Origin: JAGDMS01 sp050015455
GTDB taxonomy: Bacteria > Desulfobacterota > Binatia > HRBIN30
Direction of reading: 5' to 3'
DNA length: 53,874 bases
Assembly: GCA_050015455.1 (NCBI GenBank)
Contig: JBEKBJ010000020.1
Coordinates: forward strand, 1-53,874
Shown: positions 28,144 through 36,123 of the stretch, piece by piece
Numbering within the stretch: position 1 is the stretch's first letter
Layout: every line of letters starts with the position of its first letter
Notes under the pieces: model-generated
The model's database searches: none
Told to the model about the DNA's origin: nothing
Seen by the model: the letters and a program-made list of their open reading frames with translations, nothing else
Made by a program: the position numbers and the translations under genes

Positions 28144-28725
28144 GTGGCTGCTTCACACACTACTGGTTCTGCACGCCCCCGTTGGTTACGGCGGCAGCAA
28201 ACTGATGCTGAGGGAGAGGGGACCCAAGCGCGAAGCGCTGCGGTTTCTGAGCAACGATTCCTCACCATCCACAGCCACAGCGAGGACGAGACCCGGGCGT
28301 TTGGCATCCGGTTGGCACGGTGCCTGCGCGGCGGGGAGTTGATCGGGCTGGTGGGGGAACTGGGGTCTGGCAAGACGTGCTTCGTGCGTGGTGTGGCCGA
28401 GGGCCTGGGCATCGCGCCGCAGAAGGTCCGCAGCCCGACGTTTACTCTGGTCAACGAGTACAGCGGCGGTCGCTTGCCCTTGTATCATATCGATTTGTAC
28501 CGCCTGGTGCCGTCGCCGGTGGACAGAATGGCTCTGCGCGACTACCTTTACGGCGATGGCGTGTGTGTCGTAGAGTGGTTCGAGCGCCTCGGAGAAGCGT
28601 CGCCTCATCTGTGGATTCAGTTCACGTTTGTGGGAGCAGATGAGCGCGCGCTCGTAGCGCAGGGCCGTGGCGCGCAGTATGATGTGCTCCTAGGGCACTT
28701 GAAGGCAGGAACTGATTGTCTATGA
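28144..28725 (+). CDS. tsaE: tRNA threonylcarbamoyladenosine biosynthesis ATPase TsaE
   Basis: ATPase that works with TsaB and TsaD to put threonylcarbamoyl on A37 of ANN-reading tRNAs. The family marks are the P-loop GELGSGKTCFVRG, the RSPTFTLVNEY segment, the YHIDLYRL motif and VVEWFER. The core begins at about residue 40; GTG 28144 is the only standard start in the frame, giving 193 residues against ~150-160 usual. The extra ~38 N-terminal residues (rich in Arg, Ala, Gly and Thr) overlap a region of repeat debris and are probably not native to the family, or a non-standard start nearer the core is used. Confidence 0.9.
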   Translation: MAASHTTGSARPRWLRRQQTDAEGEGTQARSAAVSEQRFLTIHSHSEDETRAFGIRLARCLRGGELIGLVGELGSGKTCFVRGVAEGLGIAPQKVRSPTFTLVNEYSGGRLPLYHIDLYRLVPSPVDRMALRDYLYGDGVCVVEWFERLGEASPHLWIQFTFVGADERALVAQGRGAQYDVLLGHLKAGTDCL

Positions 28726-28855
28726 GTGAAGTGTCGTTCGAGGCAATCCGGAGCGACCCAACCTTGTCCCGAGCCAAGTCGAGGGAGGGGAGCGGGCCGG
28801 TGGATCCATGGTCCGAGGCCCCGCCTCGGTAGACAGATTACGTGAGGGGTGAGCA

Positions 28856-30088
28856 GTGGCATTCATTGTACAGAAATATGGTGGGACATCAGTAGGTACG
28901 CCCGCGCGCATCAAGGCGGTGGCCCAACGGGTTGCCGCCACTCGGGCCGCAGGTAACGAGGTCATCGTCGTCGTCTCGGCGATGTCCGGCGAGACGAATC
29001 GGCTGCTCGAGCTCGCGGGCGCGGTCTCGGCGCAGCCCGATCCGCGTGAAACCGACGTCTTGTTGGCAACCGGCGAACAGGTTTCCGTGGCATTGTTGGC
29101 GATGGCGCTGCAGGATCTGCAGGTGCCGGCGCAATCCTTTCTCGGTCACCAGATCCGCATTTCCACCGACAGCGTGTTCGGCCGTGCCCGCATCAAGGCC
29201 ATCGACGCCAACAACATGCGTGAGGTGGTGAAGCAAGGGCGGGTTGCAGTGGTGGCCGGCTTTCAGGGGGTCGATGAGGAATCGAACATCACCACCCTGG
29301 GGCGGGGCGGCAGCGACACCAGCGCGGTGGCGGTGGCCGCCGCGGTGAAGGCCGACGTGTGCGAGATCTACACCGACGTCGACGGCGTCTACACCACCGA
29401 TCCACGCATCTGCCCCAAGGCCCGGAAACTGGCGCGCGTCTCCTTCGATGAAATGCTGGAGCTCGCCAGCCTTGGGGCCAAGGTGCTGCAGATCCGTTCG
29501 GTGGAATTCGCCAAACGCTACAACGTGCCGGTGCACGTACGTTCCAGTTTCTCGGACGAGCCGGGGACCTGGGTAGTTGAGGAGGAATCGATTATGGAAG
29601 ATGTGCTGGTGACGGGTGTGGCCCATGATCTCAATGAGGCCAAGATCACGCTAGTGCGGGTGCCGGATCGTCCTGGCTTGGCGGCCAAGATCCTGACGCC
29701 TATCGCCAACGCGCACATCGTGGTCGACATGATCATCCAGAATGCCAGTGAGGAAGGCTTCACCGACCTAACCTTCACGGTGCCGCGCACCGATCATCAG
29801 AAGGCCCTGGCGATGGTGAAAGAGGTGGCCGCGGAAGTCGGCGCGAGCGGGGTCAAAGCTGATACCTCGATCGCCAAGGTCTCGGTCGTCGGCTTGGGGA
29901 TGCGCAGCCACGCCGGCGTCGCCGCGCGCATCTTTCAGGTCTTGGCGCAGGAAGGCGTCAACATCCAGATGATCTCGACCTCGGAGATTAAGGTCTCGTT
30001 GGTGATCGACGCCAAGTACGCCGAGCTGGCCGTGCGCTCGTTGCACCAGGCCCTGATCGAAGAGGGCGTCCAGGAGACGGCAGCGTGA
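28856..30088 (+). CDS. lysC: Aspartate kinase LysC (alpha subunit)
   Basis: Phosphorylates aspartate, the first step to lysine, threonine, methionine and diaminopimelate. The kinase domain (about residues 1-245) has the KYGGTSVGTPARI start, GFQGVDEESNITTLGRGGSDTSA and DVDGVYTTDPRICP. Two ACT domains follow for feedback control (about 260-405; PDRPGLAAKILTPIANAHI and GVAARIFQVLAQEGVNI). It has 410 residues, the length of alpha-beta type enzymes of Bacillus and Corynebacterium. The start is GTG 28856 after GAGGGGTGAG. The stop overlaps the cimA GTG start. An internal start for a beta subunit is listed separately. Confidence 0.95.
   Translation: MAFIVQKYGGTSVGTPARIKAVAQRVAATRAAGNEVIVVVSAMSGETNRLLELAGAVSAQPDPRETDVLLATGEQVSVALLAMALQDLQVPAQSFLGHQIRISTDSVFGRARIKAIDANNMREVVKQGRVAVVAGFQGVDEESNITTLGRGGSDTSAVAVAAAVKADVCEIYTDVDGVYTTDPRICPKARKLARVSFDEMLELASLGAKVLQIRSVEFAKRYNVPVHVRSSFSDEPGTWVVEEESIMEDVLVTGVAHDLNEAKITLVRVPDRPGLAAKILTPIANAHIVVDMIIQNASEEGFTDLTFTVPRTDHQKALAMVKEVAAEVGASGVKADTSIAKVSVVGLGMRSHAGVAARIFQVLAQEGVNIQMISTSEIKVSLVIDAKYAELAVRSLHQALIEEGVQETAA
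29579..29585 (+). promoter_or_regulatory. Internal Shine-Dalgarno for the LysC beta subunit
   Basis: GAGGAGG within the lysC coding region, ending 8 bases before the in-frame ATG at 29594. Spacing and match to the anti-Shine-Dalgarno core are close to ideal. Confidence 0.65.
29594..30088 (+). CDS. lysC: Aspartate kinase beta (regulatory ACT) subunit from internal start
   Basis: An in-frame ATG at codon 247 of lysC, with an excellent ribosome-binding site, would give a 164-residue protein consisting of the two ACT domains. In Bacillus subtilis and Corynebacterium the alpha2-beta2 enzyme gets its beta subunit from just such an in-frame internal start near codon 246-250, giving about 160-170 residues. 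Position and length match that arrangement. Production here is inferred from sequence. Confidence 0.65.
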   Translation: MEDVLVTGVAHDLNEAKITLVRVPDRPGLAAKILTPIANAHIVVDMIIQNASEEGFTDLTFTVPRTDHQKALAMVKEVAAEVGASGVKADTSIAKVSVVGLGMRSHAGVAARIFQVLAQEGVNIQMISTSEIKVSLVIDAKYAELAVRSLHQALIEEGVQETAA

Positions 30089-31713
30089 GCGGCACGCGCC
30101 ACATCGAAATCTACGACACGACCCTGCGCGACGGCTGTCAAGCGGAAGACATCGCGTTCACCGTCGAGGACAAGCTGCGCATTGCAGAACGCCTCGACGA
30201 GTTCGGCATCCGCTACATCGAAGGCGGTTGGCCGGGCTCGAACCCGCGCGACGAGGCGTTTTTCGAGGCGGCCAAGAAGCTACGCCTGAAGCAGGCGCAG
30301 ATGGCGGCTTTCGGCGCCACGCGGCGCGCGGGCATCAAGGCGAGCGACGATCAGAACCTCAAAATGCTCCTGCAGGCCGAGACGCCGGTGGTCACGATCG
30401 TCGGCAAAACTTGGGACCTGCACGTGCGTGACGACCTGCACATCTCGAAGGCCCAGAACTTCGAGGTGATCCGCGACAGCATCAGCTTTCTCAAGCGGCA
30501 CGTCGACACCGTCATCTTCGATGCCGAGCACTTCTTCGACGGCTTTCGCGAGAACGCGGAGTTCGCGGTCGAGTGTTGCCGGGTTGCGGCTGAAGCCGGC
30601 GCGGATCTGATTTGCCTGTGCGACACCAATGGCGGGCGGCTGCCGCACGAGATCGCCGCCGCCGTGGATGCCGTGCGGCAAGCGGTGCACACGCCGCTGG
30701 GCATCCACTGTCACAACGATTCCGAGCTGGCGGTCGCCAACAGCCTCATTGCCGTGGAGCATGGCGTCACCCAGGTGCAAGGCACCATCAACGGCATCGG
30801 CGAGCGCTGCGGCAACGCGAACCTGTGCTCCGTGATCGCCAACCTGCAGCTGAAAATGAACTACAAGGTGGTCAACCCCGCACAGCTGCGCCGCTTGCGC
30901 GAGCTGTCCCATTTCGTCTGGGAGCTGGCCAATCTCGAACCCAGCAAGCGCCAGCCGTTCGTCGGCCCGAGCGCGTTCGCGCACAAGGGCGGCCTCCATG
31001 TCGCCGCCGTGCAGAAGAACCCGCTGACCTACGAGCACATCGACCCGACTGTGGTGGGAAACCGACAGCGCGTGCTGGTGTCGGACCTCTCCGGGCGCAG
31101 CAACATCCTGTACAAGGCGAAGGAATTCGGTGTCGACGTCGAGACGGTGAAACCCTCGGTCAAGCAGGTGCTCGCCGAGGTCAAGGAGCTGGAGAACAAG
31201 GGCTTCCAGTTCGAAGGGGCGGAAGCCTCGTTCGAGCTGCTGATGCAGAAGGGGCTGAACGGCAAGAAGACGCGGAACTTCCGCCTGGTCGGCTTTCGGG
31301 TAATGGACGAGAAGTGGAAGGAAGACGAACCTCCCGAATCTGAGGCCGCAATCGTGATCGAAGAGCCAGACGGCAGGATTGAACGCAGCCAGGCAACTGG
31401 AAACGGCCCGGTGAACGCGTTGGACAACGCCCTCCGTAAGGCGCTGGTGAGGTTCTACCCGGAAATCGCGGAAGTGAAGCTCCTCGACTACAAGGTGCGG
31501 GTCCTCGGCAGCGGCGAAGGCACCGGCGCCACCGTCCGGGTGCTGATCGAGTCGGGGGACGGCCACGAGCGCTGGGGCACCGTCGGCGTATCGCCCAACG
31601 TGATCGAGGCAAGCTGGCAAGCCCTCGTCGACAGCATAGAGTATAAGCTCTACAAAGACCGCAAACGCCAGCGGGGAAAGCGGAGCTCTACGCCCGTCAC
31701 GCCGCAGACCTGA
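30085..31713 (+). CDS. cimA: (R)-citramalate synthase CimA
   Basis: Condenses pyruvate with acetyl-CoA to citramalate, the threonine-independent entry to isoleucine; a homologue of 2-isopropylmalate synthase. The TIM-barrel domain has YDTTLRDGCQAEDIAFT, the GGWPGSNPRDEAFF segment typical of the CimA class, LCDTNGGRLPHEI, and the metal-binding HCHNDSELAVANS. An HKGGLHVAAVQKNP motif opens the linker, and a LeuA-dimer-type regulatory domain ends the protein. It has 542 residues. It is coupled to lysC by a GTGA overlap. The stop codon and last codons lie in a palindrome (31701-31722). Confidence 0.94.
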   Translation: MSGTRHIEIYDTTLRDGCQAEDIAFTVEDKLRIAERLDEFGIRYIEGGWPGSNPRDEAFFEAAKKLRLKQAQMAAFGATRRAGIKASDDQNLKMLLQAETPVVTIVGKTWDLHVRDDLHISKAQNFEVIRDSISFLKRHVDTVIFDAEHFFDGFRENAEFAVECCRVAAEAGADLICLCDTNGGRLPHEIAAAVDAVRQAVHTPLGIHCHNDSELAVANSLIAVEHGVTQVQGTINGIGERCGNANLCSVIANLQLKMNYKVVNPAQLRRLRELSHFVWELANLEPSKRQPFVGPSAFAHKGGLHVAAVQKNPLTYEHIDPTVVGNRQRVLVSDLSGRSNILYKAKEFGVDVETVKPSVKQVLAEVKELENKGFQFEGAEASFELLMQKGLNGKKTRNFRLVGFRVMDEKWKEDEPPESEAAIVIEEPDGRIERSQATGNGPVNALDNALRKALVRFYPEIAEVKLLDYKVRVLGSGEGTGATVRVLIESGDGHERWGTVGVSPNVIEASWQALVDSIEYKLYKDRKRQRGKRSSTPVTPQT

Positions 31714-31722
31714 AGGTCTGCC
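31701..31722. repeat. REP-like palindrome across the cimA stop codon
   Basis: The palindrome core CAGACC-TGAA-GGTCTG (31705-31720) forms a 6-bp stem with a TGAA tetraloop. It resembles the CTGAAGG...CTGC ends of the element at 22307-22390. The TGA in the loop is the cimA stop. Confidence 0.45.
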
Positions 31723-31813
31723 GCGACAGGCCCACTCCTTTTCCGAGCGTGCCCAGGACGGGTGCTTGTCGATAAGGGTACGCCCCCTCCCGAGACAGGA
31801 GATTTGGCGGGAT

Positions 31814-32950
31814 ATGAACCGGTGCGCGAGGTCTTCCGATGGCCTTTCGGAACACTCTCTGAAACCAGGCGAGCGCGTCGTCGTCGGCATGAGCGGTGGG
31901 GTCGACAGCTCCGTCGCCGCGGCACTGCTGGCCGCAGCCGGTTACGACGTGGTGGGAATCTTCATGCGGTTGTGGGGTTCGGGCTCCGAGAGCGGCTGCT
32001 GCTCGCTCGACGATTGTTTTGACGCGCGCCGGGTCGCGGCGCGGCTTCGCATCCCGTTCTCCGTGATGGATTTTGAGGAGAGGTTCGGTCGCGCTGTCGT
32101 CGAACCGTTCGTGTCCGAGTATCTCCAGGGGCGCACGCCCAACCCGTGCGTCCACTGCAACCGGTCCGTCAAGCTTTACGGCTTGTGGGAGCAGGCGCGC
32201 GCCCTCGGCGCGCAATGGATCGCCACCGGGCATTACGCGCGCGTGCGCCGCGATCCCGAGACCGGCCGGGCGCAATTGTGGTCGGCCGCCGACACCGCCA
32301 AGGATCAGTCGTACTTCCTGTTCGCTCTTGAGCCCGAGGTCTTGCAGCGCACGCTGCTGCCGCTGGGGGAGATGACCAAGGCGGAGGTGCGCGCGCGGGC
32401 GCAGGCTCTGGAATTGCCGGTGGCGGAGAAGCCGGAGAGTCAGGAGGTCTGCTTTGCGCCCAGCGGCGACTATGCCGCCTTTGTGGCGCAGCGTGCCGCG
32501 CCGCCGGCGGCTCCGATTTCTGGGGTGATCGTCGACGCGGCCGGACACGTGCTCGCGCGCCACGGCGGCGTGCACCAGTTCACCATCGGCCAGCGACGCG
32601 GGCTCGGCGTGAGCGCCGGCACCCCCTTGTACGTGACTGCCATCGATGCGCACAGCGGAACCGTTCGGGTCGGCCCGCGCGCGGCGACGGTGTCCGCAGG
32701 GTTGGTAGCGCGGGACGCCAACTGGCTGAACGGCGGCCCGGTGCAGGGCGGCGCACGGCTCGACGTGAAGATCAGGTCGCGTTTCGCGCCGGTCCCCGCG
32801 ACCATCAGCGGGGCCACGGCGGCCGGCTTCGAGCTGTATGCCGATGACGGCCTGCCAGCGGTCACGCCCGGGCAGGCGGCCGTGCTCTACCGCGGCGGGC
32901 AGGTGATCGGTGGGGGCTGGATCGAACGGCCGTTGCCAGCGTTAGGATAG
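31814..32950 (+). CDS. mnmA: tRNA-uridine 2-thiolase MnmA
   Basis: Thiolates U34 of tRNA-Lys, -Glu and -Gln using sulfur relayed to an active-site Cys and ATP. The PP-loop is SGGVDSS (about residues 27-33). The catalytic Cys pair is in RTPNPCVHCN and in KPESQEVCF. Other marks are GHYARVR, KDQSYFLF, FTIGQRRGLGV and the C-terminal barrel ending YRGGQVIGGGWI. I preferred ATG 31814 (378 residues); a TTG at 31766 would add 16 residues unlike the family. It is 4 bases ahead of mtaB. Confidence 0.94.
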   Translation: MNRCARSSDGLSEHSLKPGERVVVGMSGGVDSSVAAALLAAAGYDVVGIFMRLWGSGSESGCCSLDDCFDARRVAARLRIPFSVMDFEERFGRAVVEPFVSEYLQGRTPNPCVHCNRSVKLYGLWEQARALGAQWIATGHYARVRRDPETGRAQLWSAADTAKDQSYFLFALEPEVLQRTLLPLGEMTKAEVRARAQALELPVAEKPESQEVCFAPSGDYAAFVAQRAAPPAAPISGVIVDAAGHVLARHGGVHQFTIGQRRGLGVSAGTPLYVTAIDAHSGTVRVGPRAATVSAGLVARDANWLNGGPVQGGARLDVKIRSRFAPVPATISGATAAGFELYADDGLPAVTPGQAAVLYRGGQVIGGGWIERPLPALG

Positions 32951-32954
32951 AAGC

Positions 32955-34268
32955 ATGCGTGTCGCGCTGGCCACCCTCGGGTGCAAGGTCAATCACTACG
33001 ACAGCGCGAGCATCGCGACGCGTTTGCGCGGCGCGGGCTGTACAATGGTGGCGTTCGAACCCGGCGCCGATGTGTATATCGTCAACACCTGCACCGTCAC
33101 CGACCGCGCCGATGCGGAAAGCCGCCGGCTGGCGCGGCGCGCGCGCCGCTTCAACCCGGCGGGACGCGTGATCCTGACGGGCTGTTTCGCCCAGGTCAGC
33201 CCGCAAGCCGCGGCCATCCCGGAAGTCGATCATGTGGTCGGCTTGAACCGGCTGCCGGATCTCGTGCGCGCGGTGCGTGGCGAGTTGGCGACCGAGCGCG
33301 AGCGTGTCTTGGTGGATGATCTGCGCACGACCAGAAAGGTGAAAACGCTGGGCGCCGAGAGCTTCACCGGCCACACCCGCGCCTTCCTCAAGATCCAGGA
33401 GGGGTGCGACCTCTTCTGCACCTTCTGCATTGTGCCGTTCGCGCGTGGCCGTAGTCGCAGCGTGCCGCCACAGCGCGTCCTCGAACAGTTGCGGATGCTG
33501 GCGCAGCGGGGTTTTCAGGAAGTCGTGCTGACCGGCGTGCATCTCGGCGGCTACGGGACCGACCTCGATCCGCAAACGGAGCTGACGGATCTCTTGGAGA
33601 TGGTGCTCGAGCGGCCGCCGGTGCCGCGCATCCGCCTCAGTTCGATCGACCCGCCGGAAGTGACAGCGCGGCTGATCGGGCTGCTGCGCGATTCCCCGGC
33701 GCTGTGCCCGCATCTCCACATCCCCATCCAGGCCGGACACGACGACGTCCTGCGGCGTATGCACCGCCGGTATGCGATCGGCTTCGTGCGCGAGCTGTGC
33801 GGCCGGATACGGGAGCAGCTTCCGAATGCGGCCATCGGCACCGATGTCATCGCCGGCTTTCCCGGAGAGACGGAGGCACACTTCGACGAGGGCGTGCAGG
33901 TCCTCGCGGCATTGCCGCTCACCTACTTCCACGTGTTTCCGTATTCGCGGCGGATGGGGACGACGGCCGCCAAGCTGGACGGGCAGGTGGCGCCCGCGAT
34001 CATCAAGCAACGGGCGCAGCGCTTGCGCACGCTCGGTGAGCGCAAGCGCCTCGAGTTCGCCTGCCGCTTCGTCGGCTGTCAGGCGCGCGTCCTCGCCGAA
34101 CACGCCTCGACACGGCACGGCGGCTGGCTGACGGGGTACACCGGCAATTACCAGCGAGTGGAGTTCGCCGGGCCGACGGAACTAGCCAACCGTGAGGCGG
34201 AAGTACGCATCGTGAGTTGCCGGGGCGGGAAGCTGGTCGGACAACTGGCGGTGGGCGGCGATGACTGA
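32955..34268 (+). CDS. mtaB: tRNA t6A37 methylthiotransferase MtaB
   Basis: Radical SAM enzyme that converts t6A37 of tRNA to ms2t6A. The N-terminal MTTase domain has three cluster Cys in LGCKVNHYDS, VNTCTVT and LTGCFAQ. The radical SAM CxxxCxxC motif is in EGCDLFCTFCIVPFARG. A C-terminal TRAM-like region is present but short. The KVNHYDS variant distinguishes MtaB from MiaB and RimO. It has 437 residues. It overlaps rnc by 8 bases and completes a tRNA-modification group with mnmA, tsaE and tilS. Confidence 0.93.
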   Translation: MRVALATLGCKVNHYDSASIATRLRGAGCTMVAFEPGADVYIVNTCTVTDRADAESRRLARRARRFNPAGRVILTGCFAQVSPQAAAIPEVDHVVGLNRLPDLVRAVRGELATERERVLVDDLRTTRKVKTLGAESFTGHTRAFLKIQEGCDLFCTFCIVPFARGRSRSVPPQRVLEQLRMLAQRGFQEVVLTGVHLGGYGTDLDPQTELTDLLEMVLERPPVPRIRLSSIDPPEVTARLIGLLRDSPALCPHLHIPIQAGHDDVLRRMHRRYAIGFVRELCGRIREQLPNAAIGTDVIAGFPGETEAHFDEGVQVLAALPLTYFHVFPYSRRMGTTAAKLDGQVAPAIIKQRAQRLRTLGERKRLEFACRFVGCQARVLAEHASTRHGGWLTGYTGNYQRVEFAGPTELANREAEVRIVSCRGGKLVGQLAVGGDD

Positions 34269-34965
34269 GGCGGGGTTCGGCGATTTGGAGGAGCGTCTGG
34301 GGTATTGTTTTCGCGACGCCGCCAACCTGATGGCGGCGCTCACCCACGCCTCGGCCGCCGCCGGGGCGCCGCCGCGCGCCAGCCAGCGCTTGGAATTCCT
34401 CGGCGACGCAGTGCTCGGCCTGGTGTTCAGCGAACTGTTGATCGCCCGCTATCCGGAGTGCGACGAGGGACGACTGTCGAAGTTCCGCGCCGCGCTCGTG
34501 CGCACCAGCAGCTTCGCGGCCAAGGCCCGCGAGCTCGGCCTGAACCGATGCCTGATGCTCGGCCGCGGCGAGGAACGCACCGGCGGCCGCGAAAAGCCGT
34601 CCATTCTGGCGGCGGCCTACGAAGCGGTCATCGGCGCCATCTTCATCGAGAGCGGCTACGAGACGGCCAAGCATATCGTGTTACGACATTTCGACGACGC
34701 CATAGCGCGCATCGGCGAGCTCGCCAGCATCGACGCCAAGACCGAGCTGCAGGAGCACTGCCAACGGACCCACCGGCTGGCGCCGGTCTACCGCGTCGTG
34801 CGCGAGGAAGGACCCGACCACGCCCGCTGGTTCGTCGTCGAGGTGGTGCTCGGCGAGACCGTGCTCGCACGCGGCGAGGGGGCGAGCAAGCGCAGCGCCG
34901 AACAGGAAGCCGCCCGCCGCGCATTGCCGCTGGCGCCGGCGAGCTTCGAGGCGACGCCGCGCTAA
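34261..34965 (+). CDS. rnc: Ribonuclease III
   Basis: Double-strand-specific endoribonuclease for rRNA and mRNA processing. The signature RLEFLGDAVLGL is at about residues 42-53, with the second acidic motif in AAYEAVIGAIFIESGY. A C-terminal double-stranded RNA-binding domain follows (about 158-225; DAKTELQEHCQ, then GEGASKRSAEQEAARRAL). It has 234 residues, standard length, and overlaps mtaB by 8 bases. An AT-rich spacer follows. Confidence 0.96.
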   Translation: MTEAGFGDLEERLGYCFRDAANLMAALTHASAAAGAPPRASQRLEFLGDAVLGLVFSELLIARYPECDEGRLSKFRAALVRTSSFAAKARELGLNRCLMLGRGEERTGGREKPSILAAAYEAVIGAIFIESGYETAKHIVLRHFDDAIARIGELASIDAKTELQEHCQRTHRLAPVYRVVREEGPDHARWFVVEVVLGETVLARGEGASKRSAEQEAARRALPLAPASFEATPR

Positions 34966-35004
34966 GTTGCTGATTTTTCGGGTGAATTTTGGCTTATTTT
35001 TTTC

Positions 35005-35034
35005 TTGACAAAATCTCGCGGACTGGCGTAGAAA
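35005..35034 (+). promoter_or_regulatory. Sigma-70-type promoter of the exported Cys-rich protein
   Basis: A perfect -35 TTGACA (35005-35010), an 18-base spacer and a -10-like TAGAAA (35029-35034), in an AT-rich tract that stands out from the GC-rich surroundings. The T-rich stretch just upstream could act as an UP-like element. The start of transcription would be near 35041. Confidence 0.6.
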
Positions 35035-35070
35035 GGAAGTACCACTGGGACAGGGAGACACACAGAGTAG

Positions 35071-35077
35071 AAGGAGG
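35071..35077 (+). promoter_or_regulatory. Strong Shine-Dalgarno
   Basis: AAGGAGG, a nearly full match to the 16S 3' end, 8 bases before ATG 35086. Confidence 0.75.
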
Positions 35078-35085
35078 CGACTATA

Positions 35086-35997
35086 ATGAGCAAAGGAGCA
35101 GGGATTATGAGAAAAGGGATTCTGCTGATTGGGTCGATGGCAGCGATCGCGCTCGCTGCGGGAGCGGTGTGGGCTGCGGCGGCGCCGGCACCGACACCGC
35201 TCATTCCGTTCCCGTCGGGGGGAGCAAGCGCAGCAGCGCTTTACAAGACGACCTTCGTGGGTGCCATGGAGACGTGTGACCCGACGGCGCCAGGCGCCGT
35301 AACGTTGCACCTAGCAGGGAAAGCTGGTGGTAAATCATCTCTCGCCGGATGCGTGCCGACTGCCAGTGATCCGGCGTTGAGGTTTGGAAAGGCGTCACTC
35401 GTGGTCAGCAAGAAGCATGGGAAGATTGTGCTCCAGGCCTCAGGGCTTCCGGTTGGACAGCAGGTGGTGCTCGGTCTAACCCTGCAACCGTCGCGGGAAA
35501 GCGCCAAGTTCTGGGAGTTCCCCTCTGGGAGTGACGTGACGTATATGCCGTTGTCGTTGACATGTCCTGGCCCTTCTGATCCTGCGGGGGAGCCGTTGGT
35601 TGCAAGTTCCAAGGGCAAGATCGTCTTGAAAAGCAATCTAGACTTATGCTACCCGCTGGTCGCGAATGCTGCCCTGGAGACAGACCCCAATGTCGCCCCA
35701 CCTCCGGGCGGCAGCGAAAATAAGACGCTGGGTCTGCAGCTCGAAGTCCTCGACGCCGTGCTGATTGACGCTAACGGTGGCGGTACGTGCGTCGGTGGCA
35801 GCACCCCTGGGGCGGCATGTAACGTAGCTGTCACATGCCCATCAATCGCCGCAGGAACCTGCAACCTCGTCACCCTTAAGTGCGTGGCTGGCCTCCACCC
35901 AGGGGCTACTTGTGCGGGTAACAGTGATTGCCCTGGGTCGACAGGAGTCTGCGCGTATTCGGGTCCGCCCTTTGCCAGGGCCGGTATAGCTCGTTAA
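35086..35997 (+). CDS. Small exported cysteine-rich protein of unknown function
   Basis: I do not recognise a named family. The protein has 303 residues with a typical Sec signal peptide (MRKGILLIGSMAAIALAAG, cleavage probably after VWAAA); the ATG at 35107 is a possible alternative start. Residues ~50-225 look like a beta-rich domain with four scattered Cys (METCDP, AGCVP, LTCPG, DLCYP). The C-terminal ~70 residues hold two cysteine-rich units of the pattern C-VGG-x-PG-AAC and C-VAG-x-PG-ATC followed by C-P-x-GxC, a repeat style I associate with exported proteins of uncultured deltaproteobacteria-like lineages. It is an isolated unit with a strong promoter, a strong ribosome-binding site and a long terminator-like hairpin, so it is probably abundant. 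Confidence 0.8.
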   Translation: MSKGAGIMRKGILLIGSMAAIALAAGAVWAAAAPAPTPLIPFPSGGASAAALYKTTFVGAMETCDPTAPGAVTLHLAGKAGGKSSLAGCVPTASDPALRFGKASLVVSKKHGKIVLQASGLPVGQQVVLGLTLQPSRESAKFWEFPSGSDVTYMPLSLTCPGPSDPAGEPLVASSKGKIVLKSNLDLCYPLVANAALETDPNVAPPPGGSENKTLGLQLEVLDAVLIDANGGGTCVGGSTPGAACNVAVTCPSIAAGTCNLVTLKCVAGLHPGATCAGNSDCPGSTGVCAYSGPPFARAGIAR

Positions 35998-36027
35998 CCG
36001 GGCCTCGGGGCGCAGCTCTGTGTGTGT

Positions 36028-36064
36028 GAGTGCTCGCCGGCGGCAACGCCGCTGGCGAGCACTC
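36028..36064 (+). terminator. Long hairpin after the Cys-rich protein gene
   Basis: A 17-bp stem (36028-36044 with 36048-36064, one G-U pair at 36039/36053) closes a 3-nt loop. No T-run follows, but its position and stability suggest a terminator or 3'-end stabiliser, possibly serving both this gene and the convergent membrane protein gene ending at 36124. Confidence 0.65.
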
Positions 36065-36123
36065 GTGTATCTGGCTCCCGAAGAGTTCCAAGGCGAAGTG
36101 ATTCACCCCGTCTCGGAAGGATC

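Noticed and set aside
30280..31890. Long antisense frame (536 codons) over cimA, and similar ones at 6873-7913, 9351-10604 and 32862-34118
   Set aside because: They lie opposite well-supported genes, have no recognisable motifs and skewed composition (Arg, His, Gln, Ala), as expected of reverse-strand frames in GC-rich DNA.
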